Source: Lenisia limosa (lineage: Eukaryota > Breviatea). Taken from it: DNA of 38,669 bases. The notes beneath the pieces are model-generated. The model was not told the DNA's origin and ran no database searches. It worked only from the letters and a program-made list of their open reading frames with translations. How positions within the stretch are numbered: the stretch's first letter is position 1; each line of letters opens with the position of its first letter. This document shows, one piece after another, positions 1 to 10,081 of the stretch. The DNA lies in the NCBI GenBank assembly GCA_001655205.1, contig LPNZ01007737.1, positions 1-38,669 on the forward strand, in the 5' to 3' direction. The translations under genes were made by a program, and so were the position numbers.

Positions 1-367
1 ATTGAAAAATTTATCATTGTGTTTGAAATTGTTCAAATGGGTGACAACACAGCAATGAGGCGATTGGTTGATGAAGGACGAAAAAAGCGTCTTGTAAATA
101 GACAAAGACGAATAGATGCTGGGGAGGTATGTAGTTTGTGTGGGTGGTCCTTTTAACCATCTAGGAGGTTTCTTCTGATAGTGATAACTCTGTTGTGGAA
201 ACCAAAGAGGCCTGGGCTGATGCTGATGCTCAAAATAGTGTCAGGGTAGGCAGTGCATTTCGATTTCGTTAACTTCTTAGGTGTATGTTGAGGAAGGTTT
301 TGACAATGATGTACCTGGATTGGTGTTGTTTTCTGAAGACAGCGACAGTGAAGATCTTCCTGAGTAA
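1..367 (+). CDS. 3' end of an unidentified protein with an acidic tail (partial)
   Basis: I do not recognise this protein; its start lies left of the window. Three exons join in phase 0: 1-126, 165-245 and 281-367, separated by introns of 38 nt (127-164) and 35 nt (246-280), both GT..AG. The first exon encodes a basic helical stretch (DEGRKKRLVNRQRR). The next two are acidic and end in a run rich in D, E and S (SEDSDSEDLPE) before TAA at 365-367. Basic helix plus acidic tail fits a nuclear or nucleic-acid-associated protein, but that is only inference. A reading frame on the opposite strand stays open through 277-663, so antisense coding at the 3' end cannot be excluded. The clean phase-0 splicing favours this strand. 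Confidence 0.6.
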
Positions 368-556
368 ATATGTGGTCTTGGCATTTCTGATATCGACTTG
401 TTTTGTATTGAGAATGTAATAGTAGTGTATTTTAATTCTATCGGCAAGTAGTAGAAAGGGATGAGAGTTAGGGAATTTACATTTTTCTCCTGTGCACAGT
501 GCGGAGAGAACTTTGTGCCTTTTGAAAGGACAAAAATGTATTTATCGAAAAAACAT

Positions 557-1203
557 TCAGTAAAACAAAGATAAAAAAGATACATAGGAGAGCGGCGGAG
601 TGGACGGGGACGGACTGGAGGGAGGGTTCTCTTCTGGAGCGGGCGCTGGGCGGTCTGGGCCAATTGGTCTAGGCAGCGGGTAAATGGTGATCACTTCTGT
701 GGTGACGCGGCGGGTGATCTGGGCACTTGGAGTGCAAACCGTTTTATGGGTTTCACCTATCACATAATAATGTAATAGGGATGATATTCAATTGTTGTAA
801 ATCGAATAGGTGGTCAAGGAGGGCATTTGGCAGCTTTTCCAGTGCCGTGGAGTCGAGGAGGGATCTCATTTAAGGGCATATACCTGCAGCCAGGCCTCCG
901 GTGTGACTGGCCCTGGACGAGGGTCTGGTGGTGGCAGGCGAGAAAGGCCAGCAGGTATCGCTATATGACGAAATGGCTCTATTCTTGGTGCCAGAAGGGA
1001 ATAGGAGTGCTTCCACGACCATGTTCTTTATGGACAGGCCAATTTCCCGCCTTAGGCTGACCGGAGAGCAGGTGGCGTAGATGAAACTGGGCACAGAGGG
1101 CATTGTGGGGAGATGGTGTCCGGGTGGATTGCGGCCCACCAAGGCTCTTGTCATCAGACAGACATCCGGTAATGATGAGTACAGGATGAGGGATCCTTGC
1201 GAT
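557..1203 (-). CDS. Proline-rich unidentified protein, GC-rich gene
   Basis: No family recognised. On the minus strand a frame open from about 1203 begins IPHPVLIITGCLSDDK and runs to a donor near 1021. It rejoins in frame after a CATATAG acceptor near 964 with AIPAGLSRLPPPDPRPG, then crosses a second intron to ITRRVTTEVITIYPLPRPIG. It ends in a proline/serine run (PSSPSPSTPPLSY) and a stop at 557-559. Every junction keeps frame with GT..AG borders. The DNA is visibly richer in G+C than its neighbours, which supports coding or a different origin. The start codon was not found: a stop lies just upstream at 1204-1206, so an earlier exon must exist. A competing minus frame (870-1268) is also open, but only the chosen frame connects by splicing. 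Confidence 0.45.
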
Positions 1204-1386
1204 TCAGTGAGAAGGTAGAGGATGTGTGGTTCCCATACATCGACCCGAAGTCGCCATGTTTGAAACAAAAAATATTTTTATTTTTTTCCAATCGAAAAAA
1301 ACTGTGAAAAAGTTTGTGCCCGTCAAAAATATGGATTTTTTGGATCAGTATCCTGAAGGAATCTGAGAAGCCAGGCAATTGTCTAT

Positions 1387-1467
1387 GGGAGAGTGGTGGA
1401 GTGGTTAACACGGTGGACTTAAGATCCCCTGCCTCAGGGCGCGCGGGTTCGAACCCCGCCTCTCCCA
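1387..1467 (+). tRNA. tRNA-Leu, anticodon UAA
   Basis: The acceptor stem GGGAGAG pairs perfectly with CTCTCCC, followed by discriminator A at 1467. The D-arm contains GTGGTTAACAC. The anticodon loop CTTAAGA presents TAA. A long variable arm of the class II type typical of leucine tRNAs follows, then a T-arm GCGGG-TTCGAAC-CCCGC. The anticodon stem has one T-C mismatch. No intron is visible. The long variable arm and the anticodon agree on Leu(UAA). Confidence 0.93.
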
Positions 1468-1512
1468 CATTTTTTTATTTGTTCTTTTTTAATTAAAAAT
1501 ATATCAAAAAAA

Positions 1513-1583
1513 GGCCACGGCGAGAATCGAACTCGCGTTACTGGAATCAGAACCCAGGGTGATGACCATTACACTACGCAGCC
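1513..1583 (-). tRNA. tRNA-Gln, anticodon CUG
   Basis: Read on the minus strand, GGCTGCG pairs with CGTGGCC (two G-T wobbles). The D-arm carries GTGTAATGGT, characteristic of eukaryotic glutamine tRNAs. The anticodon arm is CTGGG-TTCTGAT-TCCAG with anticodon CTG. The T-arm is GCGAG-TTCGATT-CTCGC. The total is 71 nt with no intron. It ends 46 nt from the tRNA-Leu gene and points toward it, so the two tRNA genes converge. Confidence 0.92.
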
Positions 1584-1745
1584 GGTCGAGAGTCAGTGAT
1601 TCATATTTAATTGGCGATCTAAATTAACATTGTTAAAAATCCATATTTTTTCTGGGCACAAAAATGCAATGTTACCATTTTCAGCAATTCTGCGAAACGA
1701 TATGTGAATTGGAGGACTTTTTGCATCTTTCAACTGTAAACGACA

Positions 1746-4745
1746 ATGACATTGTCATTTTTATTTCTCTTCCTTTTTTTAGTATTCTCATTTTCTTCAT
1801 ACATGGCAGCATTTTTAAATTCTCTTTTGGTATGTTTCAAGTTTACATTAACAGTCAGAACTCCTTTGGGGGCATCAACCAGCGCTGCGGTGCAGAGGAT
1901 CTCAGAAACATTGACCAAGGTGAAAAGAAAAATACATTTTTTTGAGACAGACTGACAATAATACAGGGGATGGCAGCACATGGGGGAACACGCCAGGGTA
2001 CATGATGCCCATCATTTTTCAAGAGCTGAAAATGACTCTTTTAATTGACCGTCTGATTTACGCCCATGTTTCTTCACTAGATAAGGTGATATTGGATGAA
2101 TATCACTTTTACTTTGACAGTTTGATTTGACTCTTTAGTTGAGAGAGACCATTCTTGGTTCATCATTCATCCCGAGCACCAGTAGGAGTCGTTAAATTTT
2201 GTATATTTCATCAATATTCTCTAAGTTGCTAAGTGAACAGGATCATCTTTTAGGTACACTCTTTCTGGCTTCACTTCATAGTGGAATTGCGTTTGATTCG
2301 TCTCCTTTTGTGTCGTAAGAATGATTAGGTGTTAGATAATCTTCCTCATACAGATCAACTTCAAGGTTTGCTGTCTTTCCCTTTGACAAAAGGCAGGATA
2401 CCCAAGGGATAGTTTTTTTTTGTGATTTTCCTAATCCAGAGTTTTACATTTGGTTTTGTTCCCGGTTATACTTCTCCTTATACTCAATGCGATACCTCTT
2501 TTTGTGAAGGCTTACAAGGGCTTTCAGGAATTGAAATAGAAGCGTATTACAACTTAGGCACGAAAAAGGTCCAATTCGCTGAAAAGTAGGCATTCTCAAT
2601 TGTCATAGTTAAGTGGGTTCTCGTCCTTCAATTTTGATGCATCCACACGGCCATGGTATTCTCATGCTATAGCACTTCCGTATGACAAATATGTAGTGTT
2701 TTGTTTTAACCTAGGACTATTCTCCTGTCTATGCCTTTCATGATGGTTCAATATTTGGCAGTTCACTCACTGTTCGAATACCCTATCACGAACTGTTTGG
2801 TGGAATTTTGTTGAAAAAAACGAGGTTATTACCGTCCAGTGATTTCATTTTGTTTTCTGATATTTCATCAATTATCTTAGCTCCGTTTATGAGGCACATT
2901 GTTCCAACACCTGTGGGAATTCATGAGCAAGTACTATTTACTAAAAAATGTAGAGGTCAATAGCTATATTCATTGGGGAAAGAACTAATGTAGGGAATAT
3001 TTTGAGGTGTAATTTATATTATAGGCACTTTTTGAGATAAACTCTGAAGGGGTGGGCATATCTTTTGACATTAATCATTAGAAACCTCAACGTCCAACTG
3101 TTCAAGCGGTTCAAGGAGCTCAAAAAAGCATTTTATTTGCTGAACTTGATCCCATACACTATATTCCTGATACATTTACGGAGACACAACTTCATTTGGT
3201 ACATGACAGCCATTTAGGAAAGGAAATGTCAGTTCTAGTTTGTTAAAAAATGTCATTCTTAATATTGAAGGGGCGGAAGAGTTGCCTGAATCATTTTAAT
3301 AGCTCCATTTGCTACGTGAGTAATTTGTTTAGGGTAAAAGAATGACTTTTAGATGACGGTAATCGTGAAGATGAAGGAAGAGTTAACTGAGGTAGAGAAA
3401 TGGCAAAATCATATTCTTGAAAAGGTGAGTTTCAGTTGTATTTTTTTTGTCATACTGTAGCTTGCTAATATTGTTGTGTGGCTCTTATTTTCAGTTATTG
3501 TTGCAAAGACCGTTCTATTTTTCGTTCGAAGGGATATTTCAATTGTTTCTGCCGAGTTAGTTTCAGGCTCATTTGATGTGAAGCTAATTGAACCTTTATA
3601 CTGTAAATCGGGTCTATGTATCTTCCCAAAGGAGATGTTACAAAAAACAACAGAATTTGTGAAGAATATGTCACATTTGAGCTCCACTGAACTGAATCGC
3701 ATTCATTATTCATCCTGTCAAAAATCTTGCAATAGACGACGAACTTCAATTTTTTTTTGCTTTCTCTCTTTCGAAAAATCGATTCATAAGGTAACATGTT
3801 GTTCATAACATCAGGTCAAAGCAAACTCGTTGACCAATATCTGTCAAGCAAAAGAGGTTAGTTTAATTATCTGCAAACAGACTTCACCTTCAATTTACAG
3901 TAAAGGGTCATGAAATAACTTGGGTGGCATTCAGATATCCAGCTGGTGAGTCAAATTCGAAAATTACAAGACAGAGTTGATGAGAAAGTTACATACGTTG
4001 TTACTTGCACATAATGCATTGGTACAGTATTGTTGTTTTAGTATGTGACAACTTAGGTGCGTTACTTATTCGGCGAAGTTGCAATTGTTTCATGGACAAA
4101 GTGTAATGGTTGGGTGAATATTGGTGTAATAACCAATTTTAGCTGATATTTGTACATCTCTTGTCCTCTATCGGCTACAGCAACTCCCGTGTAAATCTTG
4201 GGTGAGTTCAGCCATTAAATTTATTGGGATATTCAGTGCTAACTTTTTAGTGTGGCTTGGTCACTTGTTCTGTTTCATTTCCAGATTTGTTCAAAATCCT
4301 GTCAGAAATACCAATAGTTGGGATTTGTTTTTTGCTTAGTCCTTCCTTCAGGGAACAGTTATGATTGAAAATGGAACAGTACTTTTCCCGTTAACATTAC
4401 AATCGGCACAGGTAGGACAAAAATTACCTCATCTGTACAGCCAATATGTGATAGATTCTATGGTATTCAGATTCGACAATAAAGCATCACTTCGTTTATT
4501 ATTATGCATTTTAAGAGCTGTATTCATTGGGTACAAAAAAACAATTGGATTTTATTCTTGAATACTGAACTTTTTACATTAACTACAATACTACTTTACA
4601 TCAGCCACACGCTGGTATAAGATTATATAAGTTTGCACTGGCAACTCATAATCAGAAGAGGAAGAGATACAACGCGAACACTGGGGTGATTACAGGGAAT
4701 GGAAACTGCTTCAACAGGAATTATCCTCTTACATTCCCTTTTTAG
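1746..4745 (+). CDS. Membrane receptor-like protein with a probable Cache sensor domain
   Basis: The first exon encodes a hydrophobic N-terminus (MTLSFLFLFLFLVFSFSS), either a signal peptide or first membrane helix. A long extracytoplasmic region follows over many short exons: TDNNTGDGSTWGNTPGY, FTFGFVPGYTSPYTQC and, at about 2628-2670, FDASTRPWYSHA. The last segment matches the Y/F-x-x-x-x-RPWY-x-x-A signature of Cache domains, ligand-binding sensor domains of bacterial and eukaryotic receptors. A second membrane helix (LANIVVWLLFSVIVAK) lies at about 3459-3530, followed by a basic RR. Downstream exons to about 4745 read well but carry no motif I know, so the output domain is not identified. 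Introns are tiny; 3791-3814 is 24 nt. Cache is supported by one motif plus topology. The downstream exon chain is less certain, and it could be two genes. Confidence 0.5.
3791..3814 (+). other. 24-nt intron in the Cache-like gene
   Basis: GTAACATG...CATCAG lies between the exon ending in CATAAG and the exon reading VKANSLTNICQAKE. It is a complete GT..AG intron of only 24 nt, at the low end for spliceosomal introns in any eukaryote. Confidence 0.5.
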
Positions 4746-7700
4746 GACACATTGCAAGCCCCTGTGCTGCTAGGCTGGTATTCAGTTTTATTCGAACGTC
4801 AAGAGGAACCGAAATTGACGGCGGAATCTTACGCCAGCCACGAAGGGCTCGGAGGGGCTAAATTATTAATGTACGGAGGTGTGACGAGTCACCTTAATCA
4901 CATCATTGAGGATGATGAAGGGTTTCGGCGGCGCAGAGGTCGGAGAATTGTCAATAAGGCCTGCTGGCATCTCGACCTGCCGGCATTTAACCACTTCTTT
5001 CTTGGTGCTGTCTGAACTGGTAAGGAGAGACTGCCTCATGCTTGGCATACCTTTCGAATGTGTAATCTCCAGGTTAATTTCCGAGACAGCAAAGTGATCA
5101 ACCTGGGGAGTGAAATTGGAAAATTTATGAAACAAAAAAAAAACCAAATCGTTAGGAAGTCACTCAAAGAGAGTCGCAGCTGTGCTTCCAAGGCATACTT
5201 TGATACACGATGTGAAGTACGATATAACTGCTCTGCATTTGGGGGAAAAGCCATCACTTGGGGTGAAGATGGCTTGAATGGACATTTCAGTAAGGTCAAC
5301 AAGGTCAAAGAAAGTGTTTTCTAATTAGGTGAGTAATGCTTTACACACATACCTGAGCCTTTCTTGCGGAGTGGATTTTTGCTGCCAAGACGACTGAAAA
5401 GGGTAAAGCGGGTTTTGGAAAATACTGATGCCAGTAACATGAACTATGAGCCTTAAAACCAAAATACCCCCAACCCCTCCAACTATTGGGTCAAAGGCTG
5501 TTTGCATCCATAAATGAAGGACTTGCATGAAATCTGAAAGTGTAAACACAATGACAAGGCTACAATAACAACGAAAACGACCTTAGGATTCCTACCGCTC
5601 TCTTTGGGATAAACACCCTTGTGACAACGGGAAGAGGTGGGGGTGACGGCGGAGGAAAGAAAAAGTGTGTTTCCTCACTAAAAAAGAGTTACAAATCATC
5701 AAAGTACAAAATGATCAAAGATCAGTTCAGTTCACCTTTCAAGAGGCTCAGAAGGCATGGGCGGGGGAGTGGGTGGAGGATTATTTAGGTCATAACAGGG
5801 NNNNNNNNNNNNNNNNNNNNNNNNNNNNNNNNNNNNNNNNNNNNNNNNNNNNNNNNNNNNNNNNNNNNNNNNNAGCGTTAATGGACTGGTACATGCTGGA
5901 AGCTCGGACACATCCCAATTCTGAAGGGTTAAACTTCATTGTAATAGACCCCCCCGTCAAAATAATAATATTCGAAAAAGGTTTCATACATCATATAATA
6001 TATCAGATATTATGTGAGAAGAGAAACAAAAGGTTGTATCTGACCGTAGCCGTCCACACCATCACNNNNNNNNNNNNNNNNNNNNNNNNNNNNNNNNNNN
6101 NNNNNNNNNNNNNNNNNNNNNNNNNNNNNNNNNNNNNNNNNNNNNNNNNNNNNNNNNNNNNNNNNNNNNNNNCAACTCTGTGCAAACAACTTTCTGTGTG
6201 TTACATATTATAATGACATAGCTGTTTACAAATACGTGAATTGTTTCATTCCTCACTCACAGGAAATGGTGGAGGCAAAGGTGGTGATGCTGTGAAGGCG
6301 GAAACCATAGACTCAGGGTTTGGGCTCAAGTTAAACGATCTGAATGTGACAAGTGCTCAACTCAGACAAAATCACACCACACCCTTCTATCCTCCTACTC
6401 TGAGCTTGGCTGGCCGTCTAGTTGGAAAAGGATGACAACTTCCTCACTACACGACTGGGTGTGGATCAAATTCAAAGTGCCTTCCATCGGGAATAAATCC
6501 TGTCAATGTGAGAAAAAAAGGGGTGTCAAAAGAACTTTGTAACGCAATGGGCCAACCAGAGAGTCGGGAATAGAGTGACAGACGCGGACGGGTTCAGTTC
6601 CTTTAAAGTTACACACCGAGGAATAAGGAAAACTGTTGAAGGTAGTATTAGGCCGCAGTCACCCAAACCATCACGTGCTCAACACAAGNNNNNNNNNNNN
6701 NNNNNNNNNNNNNNNNNNNNNNNNNNNNNNNNNNNNNNNNNNNNNNNNNNNNNNNNNNNNNNNNNNNNNNNNNNNNGCTCCTTGGGGGCCACGGGGTCCA
6801 ACAATTCGTTGGAGAGAATCGCCATAGTCGGAGAGGGTGAGCCAAGTTCGCTTGACCCCGGAGTAGCTAAGTCGGAGGAGAGGCTTGGGGTTGGGCTGAA
6901 GACATCGGCAACCGGGGAGGTGATTGGCAAGCCGAAGGTGATCTGAGGGGGGTCCTCGTGGGGCGTTGATGGTTGCACTGCTGGAGATGGTAGCGACACT
7001 GAAGTGGATGGTGACGTCATCTAGAGCGTTAAAGATGGAGAGAAACGTCTCTGCCTACTCCCCTGGTATTGAGAATTGGGTCTGGGACACTCACCCCGTT
7101 GAGCTTCTACATGCATGAGAGGAGCAACACAAGAGAAGTGCATGAGAGGAGCAACACAAGAGAAACAATGATTGTGAGACTAACATTAATATTTGTAGCG
7201 ACTTTGTTCTGAATCTCAGTGTACTGTTCCTTTGAGGACTCAAGGAGTTTAGAAAGGCAGTCCGGGGAAAGATACTCCATTCCAGAGGGAACTAAGTTGT
7301 TATGAGGAATGAGGTTGAAAACCCCACGTTGTTTGTTGAGTATTTCAGACAAATGGGATAACGGAATTCCTGGGTTCAAGGACCGGATCAGAACAACTGA
7401 CGACAGGATCTGAACGTGTTGGGATTTACTTAAAGAGGAAAACAATGAAAAAAACCGAACCATCACATTCGATGAACACAACTGTAACCTACCCATTGCG
7501 TTTGCTCTCTGCTTGAAAACTCCTAAACAGGTGAAAAAGCCACGCAAAAAAAAAGCGACCCGCTGCAGTGAAATAACATTATCGGCATGGATTCAAAATA
7601 ATAAAAGACCAATTGTGATACAGATTTGAACCGAATATGCTGAAACCCACATTTGACACTTCAGACTGCGTACGTCTCTTCTTTCTCTTTCTTGTGTACC

Positions 7701-9810
7701 GGTTTTTCGACCGAGCAGTTGAAATGGAGTCTGCTGAGCCTTCACTAAAATAATCGGATACGGTTGCAGGAGACATTGACAGGGGGGTGCGATGGGCTGA
7801 TGGGGGGGACATCGAAGTTACGACCGAAACTGGCTGCGCTCCATTGGAGTCTCCAGAATATGGCTTTTGGTAAGACTGCTCGGAAGACGGCTTCGAAAGA
7901 GCTGTCTGAGGATGCTGGATGAATTTCTCGGAACGGAAGTCTTGTTCGGGTATTTGAAATAGATTTGGTTGGGATGTCATCGTCAGGGGATCATGCGAGG
8001 TCATAGAAGACAAAGCAACTTGAGGGGGTGCAAGGATCTTTGGTAAATCCTTTTTTAACGGTTTTTTCTGGGGGGGGGGGGGNNNNNNNNNNNNNNNNNN
8101 NNNNNNNNNNNNNNNNNNNNNNNNNNNNNNNNNGTTAAACTATATTTCATCTGCTCTTAAATTAAGTAATCGAGTAGTATATACAAAGCATCAAATGGTC
8201 GATACATTTAACTTGATTTATTAAATGTTTTGTTAGTTAAAGCAGTGCCAATCCAGAAAATTGTCACAGATATCCGTACAAAAAAATTTGGTGACGTTAT
8301 CTTTTAACTACTTTTTACTCGTTTTTATAACAGTAAATAAAAATCACACAGGTTACGCTCGGTTTTTGGTTCTATTTGTGGTTTTTCCGAGCCGGTTTCT
8401 GGGTTGGCACCATACTTCAATTTTTGAAAATTACACGATTAATTGAGAAGAAAACCTTTGTTAGTGTGGTAGTTATTTTACTCAGAATTCAGGTTAAAAA
8501 CGTCATTCAAATCATTATTAAAAAACTCCCAGAAACATTTTGCAGATATTTTTGGAGAGTGTATCTTGCCCCACAAACGACATTGTGAACGTAGAGCGCA
8601 CCAACAACCAGGGGTGCAGGAACTTCTGGCTGATGAACTGTCTGAAACGTAACAAAGAAAAGGCCTCAATTGGATACAAACATCATGATAAAACGGAGAG
8701 GAACGCTTGGGGTGTGAAATGATGGCGTCCAGAGGCGCGGGCGCAAGAGTCGCGGGGAAGTCTCGCGATTGGCCCATATCAAGATCTTGGATTTCGGATG
8801 GAGCTCGAGGAAGAGGGGATGAGGAAGGATGGTATACTGATAAAGGCAGCTGGATGGACGGTTGTTGAATATCCGTTTGAGGGGGTGGAGAAGGGACCAA
8901 TGCCATTGGTGATCTAAACAATTAAATGTCAACTGTGTTTTGCAAAGAGGCTATTTCAAGCAATTGGTTCCGAGACTCAACACAATAAACAAACAACTCA
9001 AACAAAAACTCCCTCAAACAAGAAGGGTTGGCATGGCATTGAAAGGGGTGGGAGGGAAGGGGTGAATTGTGGAAGCACCCGCGGGTACAGCTCATCTTCA
9101 TTGAGGAAGTCATGGAAACTGTGGGGAGACTGTGGTGCTACAAAGAGATAAGTGACACCCATTAGCCAACCGGAAGGGGGGAAGAAGGACGACGGCTCAA
9201 AATCCATTGGATTCATGAGCATTGTACTGGGTGGTCAGTCAGGTTGGAAGTAGATTGTTAGTTTTCGTTATATGGTCAGAGAAAAAGCTGATACAAGCGG
9301 GTTTTATTGATAGGTAACGGTCATAGACTCTTCTCAAGGAGCACAATGGAGGAAAATGACATCAAAGAACCAAGATCAAGGAGGGGTTTTTTTTGCATAT
9401 AATTCAGCCAGCCAACATAAGCCATAAACACAAAAAGCGCGCGNNNNNNNNNNNNNNNNNNNNNNNNNNNNNNNNNNNNNNNNNNNNNNNNNNNNNNNNN
9501 NNNNNNNNNNNNNNNNNNNNNNNNNNNNNNNNNNNNNNNNNNNNNNCACAAGGAAACAAAACAAACAAAGCCCAGCAGTCGCTACCCGCATCACAGGATG
9601 TTACAAAATGGGCGAAGGGCATCACCGACAAAAAAAAAGGGGGGGTTCTTATCAACTTAACAACAATTAGAACGCACCCAACAAACCAAAATAGACTTCT
9701 CAGGAGATGGTTGATATAAGGTAGCCAGTTTGAGGAAGGTGGGACAGCATGGTTTGACTTTGAGAACGAAGATTGCGCAAACGTTGTTCTTCTTTAATTA
9801 CCATCAACAT
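4729..9810 (-). CDS. Large proline/serine-rich unidentified gene with assembly gaps (possibly two genes)
   Basis: No family recognised. Reading leftward, the exons are as follows. About 9810 down: a charged helix (KEEQRLRNLRSQSQTM). 9222-9080: MNPMDFEPSSFFPPS, spliced in frame to HDFLNEDELYPR. 8915-8530: PMALVPSPPPQTDIQQ and then VPAPLVVGALYVHNVV. 8020-7600: a Ser/Pro-rich stretch ending in a basic cluster (RYTRKRKKRR) that looks like a nuclear localisation signal. 7500-7200: a helical segment. 7020-6777: another Ser/Pro-rich run. 6560-6240: SLVGPLRYKVLLTP and PPLPPPFP. 5690-4729: a proline patch, then FFDLVDLTEMSIQAIF, AVSEINLEITHSK and a basic end with TAA at 4729-4731. The layout resembles a transcriptional regulator or scaffold, but I infer no function. 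Five N gaps (5801, 6066, 6689, 8083, 9444) break it. The last bases overlap the convergent Cache-like gene. Confidence 0.42.
5801..5873. other. Assembly gap (N run)
   Basis: 73 N inside the large minus-strand gene. Further N runs lie at 6066-6172, 6689-6776, 8083-8133, 9444-9546, 11636-11749, 17828-17917, 19669-19819, 25866-25943 and 31299-31399. Their varied sizes suggest estimated scaffold gaps; the 8083 run directly follows a 12-G homopolymer. Confidence 0.95.
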
Positions 9811-10081
9811 TTTAACTTCTATTAACGACTGATTCAAGAAAAAGAGGGAGAACTGCAGCTGAGATGAAACGAAAAACTGACAAACTCGCGCGTCAAACAA
9901 GCTAAAAAAAACTCCAATAATCCCAATAATATACTCTGCTGAACAGCAAAGACAAGAGAGATCTGATATTTCTTTTTGAAAAAAATGAAAGGTAAACCCT
10001 TAGGGTGTATTAATTATATGGTTGCTTACAATATTATTTTTGATTTTTTCCCCAAAACAGAGCTTTCTTCTTCCTATCATC

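Noticed and set aside
1154-1468. Minus ORF with EAGFEPARPEAGDLKS
   Set aside because: It runs through the tRNA-Leu gene; such peptides are typical artefacts of tRNA sequence.
4752-5015. Plus-strand ORF reading ASHEGLGGAKLLMYGG
   Set aside because: The minus frame over the same bases continues through a phase-consistent splice into a longer protein with better composition, so I treat this one as a shadow.
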